A stretch of DNA of 64,000 nt, from positions 1 through 64,000 of the forward strand of contig NZ_JBHUMM010000037.1 of assembly GCF_042685085.1 (NCBI RefSeq), written 5' to 3'. The DNA is from Marinicrinis sediminis (GTDB lineage: Bacteria; Bacillota; Bacilli; Paenibacillales; KCTC-33676). A program made the translations under genes and the position numbers. The stretch's first letter is position 1; every line of letters begins with the position of its first letter. A model generated the notes under the pieces. It did not search any database. It had not been told where the DNA came from and saw only the letters and a list, made by a program, of their open reading frames with translations. This document shows positions 1 through 7,085 of the stretch, one piece after another.

Positions 1-1
1 T

Positions 2-120
2 CCTTCTCCAGCTATCCGTTTTCTATCCAGAGCGTATTGGTCAGCATTTACCCTGAATCATCAGGTCAATCTCCCTTATGGGAGATTCCTTATAAATGAG
101 TTTACACAAAATTATTGACA
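2..120 (+). mobile_element. Possible 3' end of an IS256-like element
   Basis: One frame stays open from the window edge to a TGA at 116-118, giving a 38-residue C-terminal fragment ending NEFTQNY. Its last codons overlap a GAGTTTACACAAAATTATTG stretch (98-117) that resembles the terminal inverted repeat of IS256/Mutator-family insertion sequences, where the transposase often runs into the repeat. The rest of the element would lie left of the window. The other open frame (ending at 99) reads less like a transposase. No second end can be seen, so the assignment is tentative. Confidence 0.3.
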
Positions 121-313
121 GACCCTTTTGTTGCAGCACTGACCATCATCATCCTTACCCTTACAGATAAAACTGAGCGAGTATAATAACTAATATATTT
201 ATAACGAATTTTTAAAAACTAAATAGCGTAGATATAATTTCGCTTTGACGAAAGGATGAATATCTGATGTACACATGTCTGGGAGGTACATTGTACTTTT
301 GGATACCTTGATC

Positions 314-352
314 AACCACCTACAATTAAATTTTTCCGTAGGTGGTTTTTTA
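314..352 (+). terminator. Rho-independent terminator
   Basis: A perfect 10-bp stem (AACCACCTAC at 314-323, GTAGGTGGTT at 338-347) is followed by a T run. It points rightward. The only thing upstream is a tiny 14-codon frame at 267-311 behind AAAGGA, which may or may not be translated. Apart from this, 121-449 shows nothing else I can name. Confidence 0.75.
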
Positions 353-449
353 TCTTTTCATAACAACAGTTAATTATTCATTCCTCTAATAATTACCGCA
401 GCAAAAAAGACACCCAGATTAATGAGTGTCTCTACCTAGCAAATATAGT

Positions 450-908
450 TTATAATAATCTTGTTAGGTGCTGATATTGCTTATTATCTGTCCTAAAATA
501 TATCTCACCCTCAAAATCGCCATCTCTATACTTTATCACTGCTAAACTATTATCTGTCTTTTTACCACCAATGGCAGCGCCTGCTCCAGCTCCCAAGCCA
601 CCTGTTAAAACACCGCCAATTATAGCTCCAGCAGCGGCTTTACCTGCGGATCGCTGACCTTTTTCGTCCCATTCGATGCCTGTAATCTTAATCTCATACT
701 TTTTATTTCCTGTGTTGTGTTGAAGGATTAGACTATAATCAGTCTCGCCTCTCCATACAATTATCTCACCAGCAATTAGTTTATTAAATCCTCCAAGATA
801 ATCAAATCTGCCAGCTAATCCTTTGCTGATCGCCTTTTGCTCATTTTTAAAATTGCTATAAGCCTCTTTAAAATTTAATTGCTCTTTAAATTTGTCAAGC
901 ATGCCCAT
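450..908 (-). CDS. Hypothetical protein with a glycine-zipper segment
   Basis: Protein of about 152 residues that I do not recognise. The first half is charged (MGMLDKFKEQLNF...) and could pack as helices. Residues about 90-113 form a small-residue segment rich in Gly and Ala (AAAGAIIGGVLTGGLGAGAGAA), like glycine-zipper membrane or pore segments, followed by a short beta-rich tail. The ATG at 908 is preferred over an in-frame GTG at 914, because AGGGG lies about 8 bases before the ATG but overlaps the GTG. A TATAAT-like -10 box on the minus strand lies at 939-944. The gene runs leftward in AT-rich accessory DNA, divergent from the next gene. Function unknown. Confidence 0.65.
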   Translation of the reverse strand: MGMLDKFKEQLNFKEAYSNFKNEQKAISKGLAGRFDYLGGFNKLIAGEIIVWRGETDYSLILQHNTGNKKYEIKITGIEWDEKGQRSAGKAAAGAIIGGVLTGGLGAGAGAAIGGKKTDNSLAVIKYRDGDFEGEIYFRTDNKQYQHLTRLL

Positions 909-1001
909 ACTCACTTCCCCTTTTGGATTAATAAACCTATTATACTAAATTTATTGGGCATAAATATATGTGTTATACTATTTCCGATGGAGGTGATATA
1001 A

Positions 1002-1190
1002 ATGCCGCTTGAAATAACAGCTCGTCATCAATTTGAACATCTTCAAAGAAATATGACTCCTATCGAAGTATATCAAGACGGTAAGTTAGTAGATAAAGGA
1101 CTTATTTCTAAAATTAAAGATAACTCTATATGTCTTAATAATGACAATTGTTACTTACTACAAAATACTCAGTTTATACTTCCAGTTTAA
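1002..1190 (+). CDS. Small hypothetical protein, 62 aa
   Basis: A 62-residue protein with no family I recognise. It starts at an ATG behind an excellent GGAGGTGAT site with 4 bases of spacing, and a TATACT -10-like box lies at 974-979, so it is very probably translated. The sequence is mixed charged/hydrophobic, with a YQDGKLVDKGLISKI stretch that looks like a small beta-barrel fold, and has no membrane segment. Its last 17 bases overlap the 3' end of the convergent GIY-YIG gene. Confidence 0.6.
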   Translation: MPLEITARHQFEHLQRNMTPIEVYQDGKLVDKGLISKIKDNSICLNNDNCYLLQNTQFILPV

Positions 1191-1761
1191 TGTCATCTAA
1201 AGTAACGTACGGGTACATTTCTGGTTCAACAGATTTGTACCTATCACGTATACGAATACGTGAAATCATAGCATATTCAATTTTATCTTTATATAATTCA
1301 TGGATCTCTTTGTTGCTCTTCCCTGCTTCTACGAGTAATTTGATGCGTACGATATCTTCAATCTGACATTTGCCATTCCAGCGAGGATTTGAAATTCCCG
1401 ATTGAACCTCACTCATTTTGGCTTTATGGTTAGCAGCTTCTCTGCCACTACGCATTTTCTTTTTTACGCACTTTACACGATTCTTGTTATAGAGCATTCC
1501 TGCATCCCAATATACATCCTGCCAATATTGTTCAACTATGTACAGGTCACTTTTTCGGCTTACTTGTTCGACGATTGTAAATGCAAATGCATCCTCACCG
1601 TACTTATCCCAATCTGCCTGCAAATCTGCATTAGAGTACTTGTCCTTCTTCAGTAAACTTTTATAATTGCTCCATCTCTTTTTGATGTCACTGGCACTCC
1701 CAATAATCATCTTGTCATTCTCGTTACATACAATTGCGTACACACCCATTAATTTACTCAT
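1174..1761 (-). CDS. GIY-YIG family endonuclease, free-standing homing type
   Basis: A 195-residue protein. Residues 6-30 carry the GIY-YIG nuclease core in variant form: GVY at 6-8, IIG at 19-21, and the catalytic-type Arg in DIKKRW (about residue 29). A Glu in VEQYW (about 76) may be the metal ligand. The second half is basic and contains NHKAKMSEVQSGISNPRWNGK, similar to NUMOD-type DNA-binding modules of phage and intron homing endonucleases. This suggests a site-specific nickase or nuclease spread by homing. No intron is visible around it. The ATG follows AAGGGG at about 11 bases. Such genes are common in phage and integrated elements. Confidence 0.75.
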   Translation of the reverse strand: MSKLMGVYAIVCNENDKMIIGSASDIKKRWSNYKSLLKKDKYSNADLQADWDKYGEDAFAFTIVEQVSRKSDLYIVEQYWQDVYWDAGMLYNKNRVKCVKKKMRSGREAANHKAKMSEVQSGISNPRWNGKCQIEDIVRIKLLVEAGKSNKEIHELYKDKIEYAMISRIRIRDRYKSVEPEMYPYVTLDDIKLEV

Positions 1762-1805
1762 TTCTTATTAAACCCCTTCACATCTCTATTATTTTTGCCC
1801 AACAC

Positions 1806-1834
1806 AAAAAGGACTGCTTAACTTAAGCAATCCT
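1806..1834 (-). terminator. Probable terminator, leftward
   Basis: Imperfect 12-bp stem, AGGACTGCTTAA (1810-1821) against TTAAGCAATCCT (1823-1834). On the minus strand it is followed by TTTTTGTG. It could end leftward transcription coming from the replication-protein gene, before the endonuclease gene. Confidence 0.5.
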
Positions 1835-1908
1835 CCGTATTGGTTCCGTCAATAATAGGTCGCTTGCTACATTACAAGCTAAAGGGCTATTATCACAACA
1901 GTCCATAT

Positions 1909-1943
1909 ATAAAAGACCCACCTACATAATGTAAGTGAGTCTT
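1909..1943 (-). terminator. Second probable leftward terminator
   Basis: A 14-bp stem with two G-T-type mismatches, AAGACCCACCTACA (1913-1926) against TGTAAGTGAGTCTT (1930-1943), followed on the minus strand by TTTTATAT. It lies 75 bp from the preceding hairpin, so two stacked terminators separate the endonuclease gene from the repeat region. Confidence 0.5.
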
Positions 1944-2073
1944 AAAAAATCAATATGCAATTACGCCTGTCTCTACTTAAGGTATTCTCATAAAAATATG
2001 CCGAGTATCAATGATAAAACCTTATAATACTATTGCTATCAACATTACATAAGTGTATTATAATTTATTTTGA

Positions 2074-2122
2074 TTTATAGGGGAATGATTTATTTCACTA
2101 TGAATATTCACTCCCCTATAAA
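2074..2122. repeat. Inverted repeat at the left edge of the first 158-bp repeat
   Basis: TTTATAGGGGAATGA (2074-2088) pairs with TTCACTCCCCTATAAA (2107-2122). The right arm lies inside the first 158-bp repeat and the left arm is unique sequence, so this hairpin forms only at the first copy. Confidence 0.55.
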
Positions 2123-2256
2123 TACCATTATCTCGAAAACTCAAAAAACACAGACGAGCGAAAGTCCTTGTCTCCCAAGGGATTTCAAATCTATAATTTC
2201 AGATGTTTTCTCGTGAATGTGACGAAATCCCTTGGGAGAGTAGGAGAATTTCTATT
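2099..2256. repeat. 158-bp direct repeat, copy 1, with long hairpin
   Basis: This 158-bp block is repeated base for base 280 bp to the right. Inside it, TCTCCCAAGGGATTTC (2171-2186) is perfectly inverted as GAAATCCCTTGGGAGA (2224-2239), giving a 16-bp stem with a 37-nt loop. No credible gene lies in the 1762-2592 gap on either strand; the short plus-strand frames there simply run through the repeats. The position just downstream of a replication-like gene suggests a replication, segregation or recombination site, or a structured RNA. Which one cannot be decided from the sequence. Confidence 0.9.
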
Positions 2257-2378
2257 TGTCGGATTTTTTTTCGTTTTTTCATTTTACTTCTCTTCCATAT
2301 ATCTTTCTGCTTTTCTTTCCAACAGTCGCTACAATATAATTTTCTATTACTTGTAAGTTCTATTCTTTTTCTACAAGA

Positions 2379-2536
2379 TATGAATATTCACTCCCCTATA
2401 AATACCATTATCTCGAAAACTCAAAAAACACAGACGAGCGAAAGTCCTTGTCTCCCAAGGGATTTCAAATCTATAATTTCAGATGTTTTCTCGTGAATGT
2501 GACGAAATCCCTTGGGAGAGTAGGAGAATTTCTATT
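2379..2536. repeat. 158-bp direct repeat, copy 2, with long hairpin
   Basis: Identical to the block at 2099-2256. The 16-bp stem arms lie at 2451-2466 and 2504-2519. This copy ends 56 bp beyond the stop codon of the replication-like gene. The 122 bp between the copies is a T-rich, unremarkable spacer. Confidence 0.9.
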
Positions 2537-2592
2537 ACTTCACATTTTTCGTTGAGTTTCTAATTTAAGCGGTGCAAATTTGCGCCATAGAT

Positions 2593-4137
2593 TTACCCTA
2601 TATTATACTCTCTATTTATTTCATCAATTAATGGGTTATCAAATGGATTATTCAGATTAACACTAGGTCTAGAGTCATCGACGATTATTTTCTTTTCTTC
2701 CTGTTGTTTTTCAATTCGTCTCTGCTCTCTCATTCGTTCTTTTTTTGACAAGTTCTCTTCATCATTTGGGCCGTAGCACATCCAATGATCAAATTCCCAA
2801 TCTTCATCATATTTTTTATCACTGTTGACTTCTTCTTTAATTCGATTACGCAACTGGTCGAACTTGTTTTTATAAATTGTTTGGTTCCATTGATTTTCTT
2901 TCAAAACCATATCCTTAAACTGTTTAAACAATTTTGAGATTATTTCACTTGAAACTCTAATATATCCATCATGTTCACCCAATCCATAGTCACCAGACAA
3001 AAACCCTCTCATTGGTATCTCTTCAATATGTGTTGTATAACCAGTAAAACCACCATCAAAAGAATGATCCTCAGTCTTATTAGTGCGTATAATTGTATCT
3101 TGAAGCGTTAGTTTATCTGCATCATTCACAGAAAAATCAATAACATTTCCATCTCTCATTAAGGGAATACCTTTGCACTTAGCAACAATACTTATAATTT
3201 CGTTCTTTTCTCTAACACGTTGCTGTGCCTGTTCTTTCATCTTTGCTTCGTTCAATTTTGCTTCAGCAGCCATCATGTCTTTATTAATGTAGAACATGGT
3301 TTTCTCAGGTATTTTTTTCAGTCGCTTGTCACATTGCTCTTTAAACTCTGGAATGTCAATTTGTTTATGATATAAAAGACAATCTTCATATGTAATTCTT
3401 GCATTCCAATTTTTCCAGTTACCCCATTCAATTTCTATTTTCTGTTCAGTATCTTGTTGTTCAGTTGAATCATTCATTGGCGTACCTGGAACCTTATCTT
3501 GAACCCCAATAAAATACTCGTAAGGAGTGGATTTGTATTGACCGTTATTCAGTTGCTTTTTATTCCATCCTTCGCGACTAACCAGCTTCTTATCAAGCAT
3601 ACTTCCAATTGTTCTTTCTACCGTATCACTGCTACATTCCAGTAGTGATTCCCAAGCAGTAAGGCTTTTATCAAATCCCTTTTTGTTACGGTTCTTTTTA
3701 TTAGATTGTTCAATGCGATGAATGCAGCAGAGAGCATAATTTTCATATACATCGTCTGTTTTGTCATATAAGCTCTTATGTATCGGCTCATATTTACCGT
3801 CAAAGTTGTTGAATGCTATTACTATTGTTTTGTCGTAATTAAATTCACCCTTTTTATTAGCAATCAATTCATCATCAGATGTAAGTATTGTGATTAATCC
3901 CCGATCCTGTAACTCCCAAACTTTATTTTTTACATTTCCTTTGTTTATAGCCGATCTTTTATTTTTGTAATAATGTTGAATCTCTGTTAACCTATTGATA
4001 GTAATTTCAGCAACGTTCAAAAATGCATTCCATCTACTAGCCAAAAGAGCATACCAGTACCAATCAAGTGGTGATAATTTATATTTACCAGTATCCATAA
4101 AACAGTTATAAAATTTAATAAATCCTTCATTCTTCAT
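2593..4137 (-). CDS. Winged-helix protein, probable replication initiator
   Basis: A 514-residue protein. Residues about 5-95 (KFYNCFMDTGKYKLSPLDWYWYA..., then ITINRLTEIQHYY and VWELQDRGLITIL) look like a winged-helix domain of the kind found in plasmid and phage replication initiators and DnaD-like proteins. Residues about 150-205 (SLTAWESLLECSSDTVERTIGSML) look like a second helix-turn-helix. Then come an acidic linker, a coiled-coil-like stretch (about 285-310) and a charged tail. The ATG follows GGAAGG with good spacing. Iteron-like repeats lie directly upstream and two hairpin repeats directly downstream, which is why I favour a replication role. The family name is inferred, not certain. 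Confidence 0.6.
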   Translation of the reverse strand: MKNEGFIKFYNCFMDTGKYKLSPLDWYWYALLASRWNAFLNVAEITINRLTEIQHYYKNKRSAINKGNVKNKVWELQDRGLITILTSDDELIANKKGEFNYDKTIVIAFNNFDGKYEPIHKSLYDKTDDVYENYALCCIHRIEQSNKKNRNKKGFDKSLTAWESLLECSSDTVERTIGSMLDKKLVSREGWNKKQLNNGQYKSTPYEYFIGVQDKVPGTPMNDSTEQQDTEQKIEIEWGNWKNWNARITYEDCLLYHKQIDIPEFKEQCDKRLKKIPEKTMFYINKDMMAAEAKLNEAKMKEQAQQRVREKNEIISIVAKCKGIPLMRDGNVIDFSVNDADKLTLQDTIIRTNKTEDHSFDGGFTGYTTHIEEIPMRGFLSGDYGLGEHDGYIRVSSEIISKLFKQFKDMVLKENQWNQTIYKNKFDQLRNRIKEEVNSDKKYDEDWEFDHWMCYGPNDEENLSKKERMREQRRIEKQQEEKKIIVDDSRPSVNLNNPFDNPLIDEINREYNIG

Positions 4138-4211
4138 TTAGTAATTTCCTTCCAAAATTATTTAGTGTTTCAGATTTTCAATTCCAAAAAACACTTACCT
4201 ACCTTACTGTA

Positions 4212-4270
4212 TTCTGTTAGTTTGTTTTCTGTTAAATTGTATTCTGTTAAATTGTATTCTGTTAATATTA
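4212..4270. repeat. 15-bp tandem repeats, AT-rich
   Basis: TTCTGTTAAATTGTA is present exactly at 4227-4241 and 4242-4256, in a degenerate copy at 4212-4226 and a partial copy from 4257. The period is exactly 15 bp. Being AT-rich and placed between the longer iterons and the initiator-like gene, it resembles the unwinding region of an iteron origin, and it also lies in that gene's promoter region. Confidence 0.8.
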
Positions 4271-4429
4271 GGGTAGTAAATGCGCTACCTGTTACATGTT
4301 TAGTACCCTATCGGAGCATGAACGTGTAGCATGTTTACTCCTGTATCGGTACATGTCACCTGTTACATGTTTAGTACCCTATCGGTAGGATTGAATATGT
4401 TACACGTTACACATTCACTACCCTATCGG
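4269..4429. repeat. Iteron-like array of four 27-bp repeats
   Basis: Copies of about 27 bp start at 4288, 4323, 4359 and 4403, all in the same orientation. Copies 1 and 3 are identical over 27 bp; copy 2 differs at 7 positions and copy 4 at 6. All end in the core TATCGG, and three of them contain ACCCTATCGG. Starts are 35, 36 and 44 bp apart. An inverted partial copy (AGGGTAGTAAATG, 4270-4282) precedes the array. Together with the adjacent 15-bp repeats and the initiator-like gene this looks like a replication origin with initiator-binding sites. The array overlaps the last codons of the DUF5659-like gene. Confidence 0.75.
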
Positions 4430-4607
4430 TTTTATTCCGATTTTTAGAATATTCCTTTACTATCTCGTGAAGCTCAGGTGTACTCTTAAACTGCCAGAAT
4501 TGATCCTTGCTTACCACATGGAATCCTGTGCAGATGAATTCAAAATTGTGCTGGTATCGAAGGAATCTCATGAGTGATCTATCGTAAACGTAAAAGTATT
4601 CTTGCAT
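4407..4607 (-). CDS. DUF5659-like small protein, 66 aa
   Basis: A 66-residue protein. The pattern YFYVYDRSLMRFLRY...FICTGF...FWQFKSTPELHEIVKEY matches the short DUF5659 domain (a Y-x-x-L-x-x-[FY]-L block, a G-hydrophobic turn, then FW-x-F and an ELHE-type helix) known from phages and mobile elements. Its role is unknown. The ATG follows GGAGGT at 8 bases. It is the second gene of a leftward pair with the 380-residue unknown protein, 28 bp apart, and its 3' end overlaps the iteron array. Confidence 0.65.
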   Translation of the reverse strand: MQEYFYVYDRSLMRFLRYQHNFEFICTGFHVVSKDQFWQFKSTPELHEIVKEYSKNRNKTDRVVNV

Positions 4608-4635
4608 TAGTTGTTACCTCCAAAAATATTTAGTA

Positions 4636-5778
4636 TCAGGAGAGTAGAGGATATCCTCTACTCTGTTTTCCTGCTAAAATAGACATGTATTTTGATAAGG
4701 CTATCCTAAAATTTTTTTGTGTATATTCTTCATTGAAGAGAGTCTTTTCTTCATTATATAAACTTCGTCCGAATCTAAACATGCCTTCAGATGAACGATG
4801 AGTTTCTTTGTCTACTTTCTCCAACAATTTAGGAGAAGGGAGATAACTTTCCCCAATTGAATATGGTGAGTGAAATGAAAAGGATATATCGGGAATGTTT
4901 TCATTCTCAATTTGAATAAAATATAAGGAATAATAATCTCTTTCGGTATAGTGAATACAATACGAACAAGATTCAATTTCTTCGGAATATATATCTACAT
5001 ACGATTTGATATCAACATCGGTATATTTATATTCATCATAATGCATTGAACACAAATCAATTGTTGTTTTCTTGTGATTTTCAGGTCGATAGAATGCAAT
5101 ACTAGTATAAGGTGACAACACTAATTGCTTCATGGCTTCATTTTTCATTTCGTAAAAAAGTTCTTTTGCATCATAATCACCATTACACTGATGTTCTTTC
5201 GCCCATCTTGATATCCATACTGTCCAAAAAGCTAGATCATATGTGGAAGACAGTATACTGTTTTCTTCTAAATCCCATTTACTTCTAATTTTATTTATAT
5301 TTTTTTCGAATTCAATTCTGGCTTGTGCCTTCTTTTTATTTAATTCGATATTTTTTAAACGTGTATTCTTTGCTTTTTCAACAGCTTTCTTTCTGTTTTC
5401 TGATACTTTTTGTTTGTGTGCAACCCTCCATTGTTCAATCATCTCTTTATTTAAGCGATCAATATAGTAACGATTGAATAAGGGATAATTCCCGTATTGG
5501 CTCCTCTTGTATCCTACAATTGGAAGCTTATTTTCCTCAGTCCAGCGTTGGCGCTCCGTTTTGGTACAGTTGTATTTCGATTCGAATTCTACCGGTGTTA
5601 CACCTGTAACTAAACCAAATTGAGTGAAGAATTCCTCAAGCTTAGACTCATCCTTTACACACTTCTCCTGAATAATTTCAAACAATTTGATATCAGACAT
5701 TCTAGTGTGTGTTTCAAATCCTAAAAATTTTTTTAGTTCTGACTTATTACATTTTTTTACTAAATCCTTACTTATCAT
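4636..5778 (-). CDS. Unknown accessory protein, 380 aa
   Basis: I do not recognise this 380-residue protein. Residues about 60-115 (TPVEFESKYNCTKTERQRW...NKLPIVGY...YPLFNRYYIDRL) have the look of a MerR-like DNA-binding domain with a wing. Residues about 115-165 are a strongly basic, Lys- and Ala-rich helix, probably coiled coil. The second half holds a CSMH and a CSYCIHY motif that could bind zinc, then beta-rich sequence. The ATG follows GGAGG with good spacing. It is first in a leftward pair with the DUF5659-like gene, upstream of the iterons. A role in copy control or regulation of the element is only a guess. Confidence 0.6.
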   Translation of the reverse strand: MISKDLVKKCNKSELKKFLGFETHTRMSDIKLFEIIQEKCVKDESKLEEFFTQFGLVTGVTPVEFESKYNCTKTERQRWTEENKLPIVGYKRSQYGNYPLFNRYYIDRLNKEMIEQWRVAHKQKVSENRKKAVEKAKNTRLKNIELNKKKAQARIEFEKNINKIRSKWDLEENSILSSTYDLAFWTVWISRWAKEHQCNGDYDAKELFYEMKNEAMKQLVLSPYTSIAFYRPENHKKTTIDLCSMHYDEYKYTDVDIKSYVDIYSEEIESCSYCIHYTERDYYSLYFIQIENENIPDISFSFHSPYSIGESYLPSPKLLEKVDKETHRSSEGMFRFGRSLYNEEKTLFNEEYTQKNFRIALSKYMSILAGKQSRGYPLLS

Positions 5779-5925
5779 TTGTTTCCTCCGATTGTATTTT
5801 AGATTTTTTTAGATATAACTAAGTTATAGTTGAAAAATGAACATAGATGATATATAATTCAGATACAGATAAAGAACATGCTTTTAATTAAAATGGAATG
5901 ATCAGCACCTCCGAACAAGCGAATA

Positions 5926-5965
5926 AAAAGTTAGGATGCTAGATCACCACAAAGCTAGCACCCCT
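5926..5965 (-). terminator. Terminator of the leftward LytTR operon
   Basis: AGGATGCTAG (5933-5942) pairs with CTAGCACCCCT (5955-5965) with one bulge. The minus strand continues AACTTTTTATT. It lies about 85 bp past the last gene of the leftward operon starting at 6905. The rest of 5779-6051 is the leader of the 380-residue gene. Confidence 0.55.
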
Positions 5966-6051
5966 ATCATATTAACATACCAAACTCTAGTAATTATTAC
6001 AAGAGTTTATTTATCATTCGAATATTTATTTACTTTTTAGATTCTTTTTTA

Positions 6052-6339
6052 TCATTCAAAATATACTTGCTTAAATCCCCAATCAAACGATTCCTCACCC
6101 AATGTCTCATCTGACCCTAGTACACATTCCACTGTTTTTTGCCAGTATACAAAATAGCCCTCTTTTACTTCGCATACAAAATTTTTAAAACTATCAATCG
6201 GAGCGTAGAAATATAAGTCATTGTATGTGGCAAGGTGATACCCATCATTACTATTTACTACATTTTGATCACTAGTAAAGGCCATCTCTCCATTAATATC
6301 AAGTATCCATACTTTTCTAACTTCTACAGCACTAGACAT
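6052..6339 (-). CDS. Small hypothetical protein, 95 aa
   Basis: A 95-residue acidic protein without a recognised family. It begins MSSAVEVRKVWILDINGEMAF and is rich in aromatic residues near the end (YFVYWQKTVECVLG, FDWGFKQVYFE), which suggests a small beta-sandwich. There is no signal or membrane segment. AAGGAG stands 7 bases before the ATG. It is the third gene of a leftward operon 13 bp after the LytTR gene, so it should fall under the same repressor control. Confidence 0.6.
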   Translation of the reverse strand: MSSAVEVRKVWILDINGEMAFTSDQNVVNSNDGYHLATYNDLYFYAPIDSFKNFVCEVKEGYFVYWQKTVECVLGSDETLGEESFDWGFKQVYFE

Positions 6340-6352
6340 AACAAACAGCTCC

Positions 6353-6676
6353 TTATTTTAATATTTTTTTGATTTGCTTATATTGTTGTTGTGATAAGAT
6401 TACATCAGCACCAGTATATCTTGCTATCTTAAGATCATGATCTAATGCAATGACGTTATTTGGATTGAGTAAGGTCGATCTACCTTTTATAAATCCATGT
6501 GCTGTTAAAGCATCTCCTAAAAATATAAAATTAGAAATCAAATTATACATAGTATGATCAGCATAACCAATATAGCCGGACTGATCGCATTCAATAAAAT
6601 CGATTGAATTGACTGGAAGCCAATGCGTCTCTCTATTTTGAGTCATAACGGGAATAGTATACAAAAGTTCAGTCAT
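6353..6676 (-). CDS. LytTR-type DNA-binding domain protein, 107 aa
   Basis: Nearly the whole 107-residue protein aligns by eye to a LytTR DNA-binding domain: VNSIDFIECDQSGYIGYAD (22-40), the F-x-K-x-RSTLLNPNNV block (62-75) corresponding to the usual F-x-R-x-HRSYLVN, then a beta strand and the terminal helix SQQQYKQIKKIL. There is no receiver domain, so this is a stand-alone regulator. The conserved His of HRS is Gly here (GRS). Its ATG overlaps the stop region of the preceding gene by 8 bases, implying translational coupling. It probably activates or represses element genes; targets are unknown. Confidence 0.65.
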   Translation of the reverse strand: MTELLYTIPVMTQNRETHWLPVNSIDFIECDQSGYIGYADHTMYNLISNFIFLGDALTAHGFIKGRSTLLNPNNVIALDHDLKIARYTGADVILSQQQYKQIKKILK

Positions 6677-6905
6677 TCAGGAGAATCCCCTTCCATTTGC
6701 TGATAATGTCATCTCGTTCGGCTCTCAGACGGTCAATTTGAGCTTGTACAGCGCCTACTTGCTCATCCGAGGGGAATCGTCCCATATTGGTACTGGCAAG
6801 CCGTAGATGGCATTGAGCTATGTCCACCAATGTTTGAAGATCCTCATCAGACATAACGCTTAAAATACATTGGATACTTGGTTTGTCTGTGGTTGTTGGT
6901 TGCAT
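6669..6905 (-). CDS. Small hypothetical protein, 78 aa, first gene of the leftward operon
   Basis: A 78-residue protein of unknown family, mostly helical. Residues about 18-40 (MSDEDLQTLVDIAQCHLRLASTN) and 48-72 (EQVGAVQAQIDRLRAERDDIISKW) look like two helices, the second a short coiled coil. It is the first gene behind the strong leftward promoter at 7028-7056, about 120 bp downstream of it, and overlaps the LytTR gene by 8 bases. In temperate elements this position is usually taken by an early gene or antirepressor, but nothing in the sequence proves that. Confidence 0.55.
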   Translation of the reverse strand: MQPTTTDKPSIQCILSVMSDEDLQTLVDIAQCHLRLASTNMGRFPSDEQVGAVQAQIDRLRAERDDIISKWKGILLND

Positions 6906-6999
6906 GATTCGTCCTCCCTTATACTAAAAATTGGAAATAGGAAATTAGTCCATTATACCCATTGTGAGTCTAGGGTTGTAATGGTAAATTTATATCTGT

Positions 7000-7050
7000 A
7001 ATCGTATTTACGATTATTTATACTTTGATTATACATACGTATTTACGATT
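7000..7050. promoter_or_regulatory. Twin operators for the XRE repressor
   Basis: AATCGTATTTACGATT (7000-7015) is a perfect inverted repeat of 7-bp arms around 2 bp. A second site sharing CGTATTTACGATT lies at 7035-7050. One sits in the spacer of the leftward promoter, the other over the -35 region of the rightward one. This is the arrangement of a phage-type immunity switch, with the repressor at 7086 as likely ligand. Confidence 0.7.
7007..7035 (+). promoter_or_regulatory. Probable promoter of the repressor gene
   Basis: TTTACG (7007-7012), 17-bp spacer, TATACA (7030-7035). The -35 box overlaps the first operator, so the repressor probably controls its own synthesis. Confidence 0.5.
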
Positions 7051-7056
7051 GGTCAA
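7028..7056 (-). promoter_or_regulatory. Strong leftward sigma-A promoter
   Basis: On the minus strand: TTGACC, exactly 17 bp, TATAAT (plus-strand 7051-7056 and 7028-7033). The operator at 7035-7050 fills the spacer, so repressor binding should exclude RNA polymerase. It reads into the 78-aa, LytTR and 95-aa genes. Confidence 0.75.
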
Positions 7057-7085
7057 CAACTATTTTTATTTTTTTGGAGGAAATT

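Noticed and set aside
256..311. 14-codon peptide gene before the terminator at 314-352
   Set aside because: Too short to judge and not like a known type I toxin; noted only in the terminator entry.
4212..4429. Repeat arrays that might be a CRISPR
   Set aside because: Units are 15 bp in direct tandem, or 27 bp at 35-44 bp starts, leaving only 8-17 bp between them; copies are degenerate and no cas gene is near. Iterons fit better.
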